From: Dermatophilus congolensis
GTDB taxonomy: Bacteria; Actinomycetota; Actinomycetes; Actinomycetales; Dermatophilaceae
Length of the DNA: 64,000 nucleotides
Assembly (NCBI RefSeq): GCF_900187045.1
Contig: NZ_LT906453.1
Coordinates: 1-64,000 of the forward strand
Reading direction: 5' to 3'
The notes beneath the pieces were generated by a model that saw nothing but the letters and a program-made list of their open reading frames with translations, was not told the origin of the DNA and searched no databases. This document shows positions 54,651 to 63,588 of the stretch, in pieces. Numbering within the stretch: position 1 is the first letter of the stretch; the number at the start of each line of letters is the position of its first letter. Both the position numbers and the translations under genes were made by a program.

Positions 54651-56090
54651 ATGGCTGATCTTCTTACCGCCGTGAGCGACGTGTTGTACAAGTACATCCT
54701 CATCGCTCTGCTCATTGGAGCCGGACTCTATTTCAGTGTTCGTACTGGATTTGTGCAGCTGCGGCTGCTGCCCGAATCGGTTCGTGTTGTAACAGAACCG
54801 AAAGAAGAAGGCGAATCGCTTTCTTCCTTTAGCGCCCTCATGGTTTCCACTGCTTCGCGCGTTGGCACAGGAAACATCGCAGGCGTAGCAGTCGCGATCG
54901 TTTTAGGTGGCCCTGGCGCGTTGTTCTGGATGTGGCTCATCGCTCTATTGGGAGCTTCATCAGCATTCATTGAGAGCACCCTGGCCCAGATTTACAAGCG
55001 TCGAGGCGAAAACAACGTCTCTTACGGGGGGCCTGCCTACTACATCACCACCGCGCTCAAGGCACGCTGGCTAGGAGTGGTGTTCGCATGTGCGTTGATC
55101 TTCACGTACATGGGTGGCTTCAACATGGTTGCCTCGTACAACACAGTCGATTCATTCCGCACCTACGGCTTCTTCTCCGAAAGCACCACGCCACTGATTC
55201 TCGGTGCTGCTCTGGCCCTGCCCGCTGCGCTACCGATTTTCGGTGGTGGTCAGCGCTTGGCTCACATCACATCGATGCTTGTTCCTTTCATGGCAATCGC
55301 TTATCTGCTCGCTGGCTGCGCGGTGGTGTTCACGCACCTGCACCTAGTTCCTGACATGTTCGCCGCGATCTTCTCCAGCGCCTTCGATTTCTCGGCAATC
55401 TTTGGTGGCTTTGCCGGCTCAGCGATGATGCACGGCATTAAACGTGGCCTTTACAGCAATGAAGCTGGCGTTGGTTCGGCGCCTAACGCTGCCGCCTCAG
55501 CGTCGGTTTCGCACCCGGTTAAGCAGGGTCTCGTTCAGATGTTGTCTGTGTACATCGACACGTGGTTCGTGTGCACCATCACCGGTTTCACAGTGCTGGC
55601 CTCAGGTGTAGTCCCGGACGAGAAGATGGCTGGCGTGGCTTACGTTCAAGCCGCGGTGGCTACCGTATTTGGCGCTTGGGGGCCACCCTTCATCACCATG
55701 TGCCTGGTGTTGTTCGCCTTCACCACCCTCATCGGCAACTACTACTACTCGGAAGTTAACCTGCGGTTCCTTTGCCACGGGGAGCCTGCCGTGTGGTTGC
55801 TGCGGAGTTTCCGCGCCGTCGCGGTACTCATCGTGTTCTGCGGTGCACTTCTAGAGTTCGAAATGGCGTGGAGCATTGCCGATATCTTGATGGGTTTGAT
55901 GGCCCTGATCAATATTCCGGTGATCATCTTGTTGGGTGGCCACGCCATCAAAGCCAGCAAGAACTACATCGAGCAGCGCAAGCAGGGCGTGAACCCCACG
56001 TTCCGCGCCGCCGACATCGGCATTACCGAAAAAACTGACTACTGGGGGCCAGAGCCGCAACCGGCTACCAACTCGCCTGCTACTGCCTGA
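54651..56090 (+). CDS. Alanine/glycine:cation symporter (AGCS family)
   Basis: 479 residues, about 11 membrane helices. Sodium-coupled Ala or Gly uptake. AGCS signatures: SSFSALMVSTASRVGTGNIA (the GTGNIAG motif), GPGALFWMWLIALLGASSAF, YGGPAYYI and KRGLYSNEAGVGSAPNAAA. GAAAGG lies seven bases before ATG 54651. Monocistronic, with the strongest hairpin of the window right after it. Specific substrate (Ala, Gly or D-forms) not assignable. Confidence 0.93.
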   Translation: MADLLTAVSDVLYKYILIALLIGAGLYFSVRTGFVQLRLLPESVRVVTEPKEEGESLSSFSALMVSTASRVGTGNIAGVAVAIVLGGPGALFWMWLIALLGASSAFIESTLAQIYKRRGENNVSYGGPAYYITTALKARWLGVVFACALIFTYMGGFNMVASYNTVDSFRTYGFFSESTTPLILGAALALPAALPIFGGGQRLAHITSMLVPFMAIAYLLAGCAVVFTHLHLVPDMFAAIFSSAFDFSAIFGGFAGSAMMHGIKRGLYSNEAGVGSAPNAAASASVSHPVKQGLVQMLSVYIDTWFVCTITGFTVLASGVVPDEKMAGVAYVQAAVATVFGAWGPPFITMCLVLFAFTTLIGNYYYSEVNLRFLCHGEPAVWLLRSFRAVAVLIVFCGALLEFEMAWSIADILMGLMALINIPVIILLGGHAIKASKNYIEQRKQGVNPTFRAADIGITEKTDYWGPEPQPATNSPATA

Positions 56091-56104
56091 TTCTCTACAA
56101 AGTC

Positions 56105-56163
56105 TTGGGTACGCAGATCGCCTGGGTCGTTGTGAAAACGACCCAGGCGATCTGCGTACCCAA
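56105..56163. terminator. Long perfect hairpin terminator after the AGCS gene
   Basis: Perfect 26-bp stem (56105-56130 with 56138-56163) and a 7-nt loop, between the convergent AGCS and secreted-protein genes. It is the longest hairpin in the window and serves both directions. Confidence 0.9.
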
Positions 56164-56198
56164 CGCGTGACTAAGCACAAGGCTCAGCTGCGCGGATA

Positions 56199-56774
56199 TC
56201 AGAACAATCCGGTCGGCTTACCAAAGTTAGTGTGCGTGTTCCCTGCAACAGTCGAGTCGACGTTTTGGTCGTTAGCGTTGGGGATATCACCTGGCAGGCG
56301 TCCCTTTTGAGTAGTGACGATTTTCTGAATGACACGACCCTCACGGGTAGCGCCGATACCGAAGTAGAAGCCCGCGATGTTCATCCCTTTGGTGCCACGC
56401 TCCACCGGGTTAGACAGGATTACCCGGTAGGTATGGGTTGAGGTTGCTTCATCGAATCCGAGGTCTTCCACATGCGAGCCGTGGAAACTGCGGGTACCGA
56501 TATTACGGTTCACGCCTTTGGGCCCTTTAGCCGTGATGATTTTGACTTCAAAAGTCACGAGAGGAAATTCACCGTAATACCGGTCTGTGCCTGCGTTAGT
56601 TAGACGCAGAGCCACCAATCCTGGATACCCAGGAATTTTCGCTCCGGACACGGCATAGCTCACCGCGAGGTCTCGTTTGGGAGCAGTATCTACAGCTGAG
56701 GCGGGCACTGCCGCCGATGCCACTACCGCTGCAGCAGCTCCGGCTGCGAGGAACCTGCGTGTCATTCTTTTCAT
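56199..56774 (-). CDS. Secreted protein of unknown function, second of a pair
   Basis: 191 residues from ATG 56774 (AAGGA upstream). A GTG at 56798 overlapping the preceding stop (GTGA) would add eight residues. The signal peptide has RMTRRFLAAGAAAAVVAS and ends near VPASA. The mature part (about 160 residues) is rich in Thr/Gly/Val and alternates like a beta-sandwich (GYPGLVALRLTNAGTDRYYG, YRVILSNPVERGTKG). It has no Cys, no wall anchor and no known family motif. It follows the secreted protein at 56795 with overlap or no gap, so the two are co-translated and probably work together. Confidence 0.75.
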   Translation of the reverse strand: MKRMTRRFLAAGAAAAVVASAAVPASAVDTAPKRDLAVSYAVSGAKIPGYPGLVALRLTNAGTDRYYGEFPLVTFEVKIITAKGPKGVNRNIGTRSFHGSHVEDLGFDEATSTHTYRVILSNPVERGTKGMNIAGFYFGIGATREGRVIQKIVTTQKGRLPGDIPNANDQNVDSTVAGNTHTNFGKPTGLF

Positions 56775-56794
56775 CGCTGTGACGTCCTTGTTTT

Positions 56795-57538
56795 TCACTT
56801 GGTTCCGGTCGCCTCGGAGGCGCTGTTCTTGTAGACCTTGACGACAACGGCGTTGCTTAGCGGCGCCAATCCTGAGTAGGTCCAGGGGTTAGACCATGTG
56901 CCGTTGGCACGGCAGCGCTGCTGCGTTCCTTTAAATGACAGCTGGCGGAACCCATACGTTGCTTTACCGGTGTGGCCAGCAGGTACGTTGAATGGACCGA
57001 TCGTTTGTCCAACTGTCCAGGCAAGTGAGTACGAGACGCTGGGCCGGATGTTCAGCGACTCCGTAGGTGAGGTGGCAGAAATGTTGCCGGTGAGTTTTCC
57101 CACCACGGCACTGAGCCCGGAGGAGATGTTGCCGAACGTTTTGCCGTAGTCACCGCTGACGGACAGGCTGATCGTTTGGGTTCTGCTCAGCTGTTGGCTC
57201 AGGGGGATGTCCCCCTTTGAATCGTTGCGAGTTTCAATCGCCCCCATAGGAGTGAAGTGGTCCTGCACGCGGTAAATGACGGTGCGGTAGTCCTGGTGGG
57301 CGTTGCAGACCGGGTGCGGATTGAAAATGTTGGGTTTGAGGCGGGTATTGGGGCGTTTGACGTTGACGAGTGGGAGCAGAGGGTTGTTGTCAGGGGTGTT
57401 GGGTGTGGTGATGTTGCCGGTAGAAGGATCCGACCCGTTACTCTCTGGTGCGGCGTGGACTGTGGGTAGAGCTGTGACCATCAAAGCGAGAGCGGTCAGC
57501 CCTGCCCCCGCGACACGCGCGACACTGCGCTTATGCAT
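56795..57538 (-). CDS. Secreted beta-rich protein of unknown function, first of a pair
   Basis: 247 residues. ATG 57538 has AGGAGC six bases upstream; the frame's 27-codon extension is not signal-like. A signal peptide ends near VHAAPE. Residues about 130-215 alternate polar and hydrophobic residues and are Ser/Thr/Gly-rich (QTISLSVSGDYGKTFG, LTGNISATSP), then NVPAGHTGKATYGF. This pattern resembles the beta-hairpin region of aerolysin/ETX-MTX2-like pore formers, but I see no diagnostic motif and rate that as a weak hint. Two Cys near 79 and 213 may pair. Its stop overlaps a possible start of the next secreted gene. Confidence 0.75.
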   Translation of the reverse strand: MHKRSVARVAGAGLTALALMVTALPTVHAAPESNGSDPSTGNITTPNTPDNNPLLPLVNVKRPNTRLKPNIFNPHPVCNAHQDYRTVIYRVQDHFTPMGAIETRNDSKGDIPLSQQLSRTQTISLSVSGDYGKTFGNISSGLSAVVGKLTGNISATSPTESLNIRPSVSYSLAWTVGQTIGPFNVPAGHTGKATYGFRQLSFKGTQQRCRANGTWSNPWTYSGLAPLSNAVVVKVYKNSASEATGTK

Positions 57539-57922
57539 TTGTGCTCCTGGGGAGTTGAGTGAGGCATGATGTGCCTCACGGCGAGAGTGGTGCACAGTTC
57601 GACATAAATCGAAAACCATTGTGCCGAACTGGTTTTGACGCTAAAGCGAGCGTTAACCGACTTCAATACCTCACCCACGCGTTGGGATTTCTTCCAGCAT
57701 TCACTGGAGTAATTCCCAAAAACGAAGAGCCCGCAGCTCATAGCTTTTTTCGCGTGCAAAATGTGCGCAAATACACCGGTGTCAAGATGAGATAAATCAC
57801 TTTTTTCACATTCCGTTAGTGTCTACACAATCACCTACTTCACACTGACCCACCCCCAACGCGGCCACGCCTCACACCCGCAACTCTCACGAATCCGACT
57901 CCAGCACGCCTAATCTGGCCGC
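57539..57922. other. Divergent intergenic region between the secreted pair and ugd
   Basis: 384 bases, unusually AT-rich for the window between about 57600 and 57830. It must hold promoters for both directions. I recognise no operator or structured RNA. Confidence 0.45.
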
Positions 57923-59104
57923 ATGAAGATCGCCGTAGCAGGACTTGGATACGTCGGGCTCGCGAATGCGGTGATCCTGGCACAGCACCACGAAGTCACC
58001 GCCGTGGATCTCGACAGCACCCGCGTGGCCGACATCAACGCCCGCCGCTCCCCCATCGTCGACCCCGACATCAGCGAATACCTCACCAACCATCAACTCA
58101 ACCTCACCGCCACCACCGACCCCACCGCATACACCGGCGCTGACTTCGTCATCATCGCCACCCCCACCAACTACGACCCCAACCTCAACTTCTTCGACAC
58201 TTCAAGCGTCGACACAGTCCTAGACCTAGTAGCCCGCCACAACCCCGGCGGCACAGCAGTCATCAAATCCACCGTCCCAGTGGGATACACCGACCAAGTA
58301 CGCACCACACACCCCGACATCACCATCCTTTTCTCACCCGAATTTCTTCGTGAAGGTCGAGCGCTCCACGACAACCTGCACCCCTCACGCATCATCGTCG
58401 GAGCCGACCCCAACTCCCCTACCGCCAGCGACAAAGCAAAAACCTTCGCACACCTACTTCACACAGGCAGCCTCGAAGAAAACACCCCTGTCCTACTCAC
58501 CGGAACCACCGAAGCCGAAGCCATCAAACTCTTCGCCAACACCTACCTAGCCATGCGAGTGGCCTACTTCAACGAACTCGACACCTACGCCGCCCGCCAC
58601 GGCCTAGACACCCGACAAATCATCGAAGGCGTCGGACTAGACCCACGCATCGGAAACCATTACAACAATCCAAGCTTCGGCTACGGCGGCTACTGCCTCC
58701 CCAAAGACACCAAACAACTCCTAGCCAACTACGACCAGGTCCCCCAAACTCTCATCCGCGCCATCGTTGACTCCAACACCACCCGCAAAGACTTCATCGC
58801 CTTCGACATCATCGACAAAAAACCACATGTCGTCGGGGTCTACCGACTCACTATGAAAACCGGCAGCGACAACTTCCGCTCCTCCTCCATCCAAGGAATC
58901 ATGAAGCGGATCAAAGCCAAAGGAATCCCCGTCATCGTCTACGAACCCACCCTGGAGGCCACGGAGTTCTACCGCTCCGAAGTAGTCAAAGACCTCAACG
59001 AGTTCAAAAGCCGCGCCGATGTCATCATCGCTAACCGTCACTCTCCAGAACTAGCCGACGTCGCTGAAAAGGTCTACACCAGGGATCTCTTCGGCTCTGA
59101 CTAA
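57923..59104 (+). CDS. ugd: UDP-glucose/nucleotide-sugar 6-dehydrogenase
   Basis: 393 residues. Oxidises UDP-glucose to UDP-glucuronate in two NAD steps for capsule or wall glycans. [17 protein letters not shown] is the N-terminal Rossmann motif, [12 protein letters not shown] and [20 protein letters not shown] follow, [20 protein letters not shown] carries the conserved Lys and Asn, and [14 protein letters not shown] holds the catalytic Cys. The C-terminal UDP-binding part is shorter than in many Ugd proteins but comparable to the 388-residue E. coli enzyme. Extreme C-ending codon bias. Substrate UDP-ManNAc is less likely. Confidence 0.9.
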   Translation: MKIAVAGLGYVGLANAVILAQHHEVTAVDLDSTRVADINARRSPIVDPDISEYLTNHQLNLTATTDPTAYTGADFVIIATPTNYDPNLNFFDTSSVDTVLDLVARHNPGGTAVIKSTVPVGYTDQVRTTHPDITILFSPEFLREGRALHDNLHPSRIIVGADPNSPTASDKAKTFAHLLHTGSLEENTPVLLTGTTEAEAIKLFANTYLAMRVAYFNELDTYAARHGLDTRQIIEGVGLDPRIGNHYNNPSFGYGGYCLPKDTKQLLANYDQVPQTLIRAIVDSNTTRKDFIAFDIIDKKPHVVGVYRLTMKTGSDNFRSSSIQGIMKRIKAKGIPVIVYEPTLEATEFYRSEVVKDLNEFKSRADVIIANRHSPELADVAEKVYTRDLFGSD

Positions 59105-59117
59105 AACCCCCAGCACC

Positions 59118-59492
59118 TCATCGGCTACCACCCATCGGCGCCAAAAGGAGCCCCGAAACCACGCTGATAATGATCGAACCGATCAACGCACTCCAGAAAC
59201 CATGCACCGCAAAAGCCAACCCAACCGCGTTAGCCAACCAACCACTCAACAACAACATGAACGCGTTGATCACCAACAAGAACAACCCCAACGTGAGAAA
59301 CACCAGGCACCCAGACAAAAACGTGACAATCGGTTTGATCAAGGCATTCACCACACCGATCACAATCGCCACCCCAATAAGGGTGAGCACTTTGTGTCCA
59401 GTGGAGACCCCACCAACGGCGATACCCGGCACAACCCACGCAGCCACGGCCGTCGCGGCAGCAGTGGCTCCGACTCGCATGAAGAAATTCAT
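59118..59492 (-). CDS. YvlD-type four-helix membrane protein (DUF360, 'phage holin family')
   Basis: 124 residues with four hydrophobic helices and the family patterns VVNALIKPIVTFLSGCLVFL and TLGLFLLVINAFMLLLSGW. Database records often label this group 'phage holin family IV', but these are ordinary bacterial membrane proteins and no phage gene is near. AGGA before ATG 59492 decides the start over a frame extended by 12 codons. Convergent with ugd, divergent from the TM2 gene. Confidence 0.82.
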   Translation of the reverse strand: MNFFMRVGATAAATAVAAWVVPGIAVGGVSTGHKVLTLIGVAIVIGVVNALIKPIVTFLSGCLVFLTLGLFLLVINAFMLLLSGWLANAVGLAFAVHGFWSALIGSIIISVVSGLLLAPMGGSR

Positions 59493-59640
59493 ACCCACAT
59501 CCTGGCACCCGTGCAGCACACACCCCACACCACGCAGCCATGCCCTCTACTGAATTGCGACCCACGCGGGCAGGGAAGATGGTTCATGCATGCCGTGTAT
59601 GAAGCCACGCACCTCACACCCACCCAGCGAAAGGCCACCC

Positions 59641-60024
59641 ATGGATGAGCGACCTACCGCCAACGACAGCTACTACGTTCGCCGCCATAGCGATCCAATC
59701 GGGCCGTACTCCTTCTCAGATCTGGCCATCATGGCTAAAGACCGCACCCTGCGCGGCAGCGACACCGTGATCCTGCCCGATGGCCGTCAAATGTTCGCTT
59801 CCCACGTGCCCGGCTTGTTCTCGGATAAAAGCTGGCTAGTCGCCATCTTGCTGTCGATTTTCTTTGGCGTCTTCGCCCTGGACCGCTTTTACCTAGGAAA
59901 CATTTGGCTAGCTATAGGCAAACTGCTGTTCGGCTGGGCAACCTTCGGTATCTGGCACATAGCAGACATCGTCCTCATCGCGCTGCGCCGTGCCCACGAT
60001 GGCCGCGGAAAACTCCTGGACTGA
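59641..60024 (+). CDS. TM2-domain protein with N-terminal GYF_2-like domain
   Basis: 127 residues. The N-terminal 55 residues (YYVRRHSDPIGPYSFSDLAI) resemble the GYF_2 domain (Y-V-x-x-x-G-x-x-G-P-x-S/T). The C-terminal TM2 domain (about 62-120) is two membrane helices with the polar centre VFALDRFYLGNIWLAIGKLL and IWHIADIVLIA. TM2 proteins are of unknown function. GAAAGG seven bases before ATG 59641 fixes the start. The frame can be extended 17 codons but without support. Confidence 0.85.
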   Translation: MDERPTANDSYYVRRHSDPIGPYSFSDLAIMAKDRTLRGSDTVILPDGRQMFASHVPGLFSDKSWLVAILLSIFFGVFALDRFYLGNIWLAIGKLLFGWATFGIWHIADIVLIALRRAHDGRGKLLD

Positions 60025-60063
60025 GTCACTGCGCTGACCACGTACAAGTGGCTGCCGAATTGT

Positions 60064-63000
60064 TTACCCCACGCGCGAACGCTCTCGCGCAGCAGAAGCA
60101 TCCTGGACAAGAACGAGTTCGCGTCCTTGACGTTGCACCTGTCCGCTCGCCACGAGATTTTCGATAACCGGCCAAAAAGCTGGCCGCAACTGTGTCGCCA
60201 GGAAACCGAAGCCGAATATCTCCTTGACTCCTCTGAGCACGGTGGACTCTCCTGCTTTCCCACCTGACTCAGCAAGTGCAAGTAGGACAGCGTTGGCGCG
60301 TTCTTCAGGCGCAATCTCGGTGGCGCGACGCTCAGCCCGATTCTGTCCCCGCACCACGCGGTATTTGTCTCGGTCGACTCCCTCACCCCATACGAACTCT
60401 CCCGAGGTGTCAACGACTCGTTCTAGCTCAGGGGGCATTGCGGCAACGATGGCATCTCGTTCCACTCCCGGCATGCGTCGCCACCCAAACCTACGGGCAA
60501 CGATACGGGCAGCGCGGTCGATGTGGACGGGGCCCTCAATCTCGACAATTTCACGCCATTGCGCTGCTACCTCTTCAACAGCGGCGTGCTCTGGCAAGGC
60601 GTTGATTGTTTCACGCGAACCACGCTGCTCGGCCTCAGCAGCTTCAAAACGAGTGAGCACCGGTGCCTGGTAACCGATGGGGGTGGCTCCCATGCGCTCA
60701 ACAATGTCGGCTTGTGTTTGAGCTTGAGCGGCGGCAGCAGCAAGGAGCGGGTCAGGTTCGACTACTGACCCACTGGTTGCTGCTGTGCTGCTAGCAGCAT
60801 CGGCGATGGGTGCTTCATCAGCAAGACGAACAAGGTCGGCGATGACCTGGTCGGGATTGTTACTCCATTCGCTGCGGTACAGCTGGTAAGCCGCTGCCCA
60901 TCCCATCTGGCCCACAAGTACACGTTGCGGGATCTCGTCACGATCGGTGGTAGCTAGCCGGCGGGCCCACTGCGGGGTGTCCAGGCCAACAGCAACCCAG
61001 CTTCGCCCGGGTCGACGAAGTGCCAGGTCTACCCGGAAGGCACTGACACCCACGTCTTCGACTGCTTCAAGACCCTCAGCACGTAACCGCGCAGCAATAG
61101 GGGACGCAAGGCAAGAGGTCTCCGTTGCGGCGGCAGGTTTTTCTGCAATCTGCCCATAGCGAGCAGCGCGTAAGTAATCGCGCAGGTCAGCCAGCCCGTC
61201 AGGAAGAGCGTCAATGTGGTCGAAGACGTCCGGGTCGTAGCTAGCAAAAAGCACGTTGCGCACGCGGGCGCGAGTGATAGCGACGTTGAGACGACGTTGG
61301 CCGCCGTCGTGACGCAAAAGCCCGTAGTCACGGGAGAGCCTGTCAGCATCATGAAGGGAGTAGGTCAAAGAGAAAAGAATGTGATCGCGTTCATCACCCT
61401 GGACGTGTTCGATGTTCTTGACGAAAATCGGTTCGTTTTCTCTTCGCAGCGCGGCCCGTACCTCCGGCGCGGACTCATCGGATTCAAGTTTGTCGAGGAT
61501 GTCGTCGCGTTGAGCTGCATTGAAGGTGATCACACCAACGGAGACGTCTGGATCTAAGGCGACCATCTCGCGGACTGTGGCAACAACCTCGTTGGATTCG
61601 ACGATGTTCAGTGGTGGCTTGCGGCGGGCTGCCCCGAAAAAGCCACCTTCGACACGACGGAATTCAACACCAGAGGCAGCTGTACCCGGAGGTGTGGGGA
61701 AACTTGCGAGTTCACCGCCGTAATAGCGCTCGTTTGAGAAGGCAACGAGTCCTTCAGTGCGCGACCGGTAGTGCCAGGTGAGCCGTAGACATGGGATGCC
61801 GCGCCGTACAGCTTCGAGCAGGATCGATTCAGCTTCATCAGGACGGTCGGCTTCGTCTGCTGCGGCAGCGCCAAACAGGTTAGTTGGAGGCATTTGTTTG
61901 GGGTCGCCGACGATGATGGCCGCATCTGAGCGACCTAGGGATCCAACAGCGTCAGCTACGCGGATCTGGCTGGCTTCGTCGAAAATGACTAGGTCGAACA
62001 GGTGTGCGCGGGCAGGCAGATAGCGGGCAACGGTGGCCGGGCTCATGAGCAGACAGGGGGTGAGGGTGAGGATGGCATCGATGTGTGTGTCGACGAAGTG
62101 GTGGAGGCCTTCGATTTCACCTGCGGTGAGTTCGGTGGACAAAGCTTCCATCGCGGCGGGTGGAGCAGGATGGGCAGGCTGCATGTGGGGTAGGGCTGCA
62201 GCCAGTTCGCTGCGCAGTGTGTCTGCGCTGTAGCGGAATTGTTCAGCTTGTTCCCGTCTGGCAGAGGCGTCTACGGCGATGGGTTCGGTTCCGTGCTCGC
62301 GGATGGCTGCGGGATGGCGGGCTAGATCGGTGACGATCTCGCGGTGCATGTCGCGGGCTGCGGTGAGGTCTTCGCTGGTGGGGATGGCGTGCTGAGCTAG
62401 GCATGCAGACAGGTGGGTAAGGATGCCGCGCAGGGTTTGTTCTTTGCTGCGTAGGTCTAGGCACCGTCCATGCAGGCCGATGGCCGCTAGGCGGCGGGCA
62501 ACAACATCTAGAGCAGCGTCTTTTTCGGCTACGAACAGGACGCGGCGTCCGTTGGCGAGTGCGTCGGCGACGATGTTGGTGATGGTCTGTGATTTTCCAG
62601 TGCCAGGTGGGCCTTCGAGGACAAAGGTGTGTTGGTCGTGGGCCCAGGCAATGGCGCGCTGTTGGGCGCCATCGGCTGGTAGGGGTGCGGTGAGTTCGGT
62701 TTCGGCTTGGAGTGGCTGGGTGGCTAGCCCGTCGGTGGGGTTGGCTGGTGGGGCTGTGTCTTCACTGCTGGTGAGGTGGGAAAGGAGTGGATTAGTGAGG
62801 TATGTGGCCCAGTTGTCGTGCAGATCTCGCCACATTTCGAGAGTGGAGTACTCCAGCAATGCGATGCGGGCGTCGGTGGTGACCTCGGCGTCGATGCCTG
62901 CTTGGGTGATGGCTTGACGGATGCGCTCCAGCGCGCCGGGCAGGTCGAGGGCATCGTCGCTGGTGTGCAGGTCGCGCAGGGCTTGGGGGTCGATGCTGTG

Positions 63001-63588
63001 GTTGCGGCGCAGCCGTTCGAGCAGGCTTTCGTTGATGCGTAGGGTTCCTTGGGTTTCGAGCTGCATGGTCCAGGACCCGTAGCGGCGTCCTTCAAGTGTG
63101 ATGGGTAGGAGGTAGAGGGGAGCGGTGTCAGTGCTTCCGTTGGTGTGGGTGGTCAGTGCACCCAGGGTGAGGTAGAGCGGGCTGGCTCCGGATTGGTCAC
63201 GGATAACGTGGGCACATCGGCGTAGGTCGGGGAAGCGTTTGCGGATGGTGGCGGTGTCGTCGACAGCGAAGATGAGGTTTTCTTCGTCGAGGAGGGTGGT
63301 GTGGGTGCTGCTGTCTAGGTCAGTGGATTGGTGGACCCCGGTGGGTAGGTCTAGTTCGTCGAGGTCATCGGAGCCTCGGATGACGATGGGGGTGCCTGAG
63401 GTGATGGCAGTGATGAGGGTGGGGAGGGTGTTTTCGCTGGTGTGGAGGGCTACTGCGGTGCTGGGCAGGCAGATGAGGGGGTTGCGTCGGGTGAGGTCGA
63501 GAAGGTTGGAGAGCCAGGTGTGGACGGCTGGTGGTGTGGTGGTGGGGTGCCCGGTGGTGTTGGTGGTGGGCTCGGCGTTGTCGGCCAC
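60064..63588 (-). CDS. Compact DUF4011-type superfamily 1 helicase with MTES_1575-like nuclease and DUF3320 domains
   Basis: 1174 residues. Residues about 20-330 resemble DUF4011 (WLSNLLDLTRRNPLICLP). SF1 (Upf1-like) helicase motifs follow: Walker A GPPGTGKSQTITN (about 327-339), DEASQI (about 537), VGDPKQMPPT, WHYRSRTEGLVAFSN, HVQGDERDHILFS and NVAITRAR (about 770). A restriction-endonuclease-like segment (about 830-925, FRVDLALRRPG and VAVGLD) and a DUF3320 domain (about 1000-1075, HIDRAARIVARRFGWRR) complete it. Motifs I and II are only about 200 residues apart, so the large insert typical of the family is missing. GTG 63588 with GGGAGA upstream is the chosen start; ATG 63690 is possible. 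Role in repair or defence is inference. Confidence 0.85.
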   Translation of the reverse strand: MADNAEPTTNTTGHPTTTPPAVHTWLSNLLDLTRRNPLICLPSTAVALHTSENTLPTLITAITSGTPIVIRGSDDLDELDLPTGVHQSTDLDSSTHTTLLDEENLIFAVDDTATIRKRFPDLRRCAHVIRDQSGASPLYLTLGALTTHTNGSTDTAPLYLLPITLEGRRYGSWTMQLETQGTLRINESLLERLRRNHSIDPQALRDLHTSDDALDLPGALERIRQAITQAGIDAEVTTDARIALLEYSTLEMWRDLHDNWATYLTNPLLSHLTSSEDTAPPANPTDGLATQPLQAETELTAPLPADGAQQRAIAWAHDQHTFVLEGPPGTGKSQTITNIVADALANGRRVLFVAEKDAALDVVARRLAAIGLHGRCLDLRSKEQTLRGILTHLSACLAQHAIPTSEDLTAARDMHREIVTDLARHPAAIREHGTEPIAVDASARREQAEQFRYSADTLRSELAAALPHMQPAHPAPPAAMEALSTELTAGEIEGLHHFVDTHIDAILTLTPCLLMSPATVARYLPARAHLFDLVIFDEASQIRVADAVGSLGRSDAAIIVGDPKQMPPTNLFGAAAADEADRPDEAESILLEAVRRGIPCLRLTWHYRSRTEGLVAFSNERYYGGELASFPTPPGTAASGVEFRRVEGGFFGAARRKPPLNIVESNEVVATVREMVALDPDVSVGVITFNAAQRDDILDKLESDESAPEVRAALRRENEPIFVKNIEHVQGDERDHILFSLTYSLHDADRLSRDYGLLRHDGGQRRLNVAITRARVRNVLFASYDPDVFDHIDALPDGLADLRDYLRAARYGQIAEKPAAATETSCLASPIAARLRAEGLEAVEDVGVSAFRVDLALRRPGRSWVAVGLDTPQWARRLATTDRDEIPQRVLVGQMGWAAAYQLYRSEWSNNPDQVIADLVRLADEAPIADAASSTAATSGSVVEPDPLLAAAAAQAQTQADIVERMGATPIGYQAPVLTRFEAAEAEQRGSRETINALPEHAAVEEVAAQWREIVEIEGPVHIDRAARIVARRFGWRRMPGVERDAIVAAMPPELERVVDTSGEFVWGEGVDRDKYRVVRGQNRAERRATEIAPEERANAVLLALAESGGKAGESTVLRGVKEIFGFGFLATQLRPAFWPVIENLVASGQVQRQGRELVLVQDASAARERSRVG

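Noticed and set aside
59118-59492. Prophage holin
   Set aside because: The 'phage holin family' name is only a database label for YvlD-type proteins; no phage genes are nearby.
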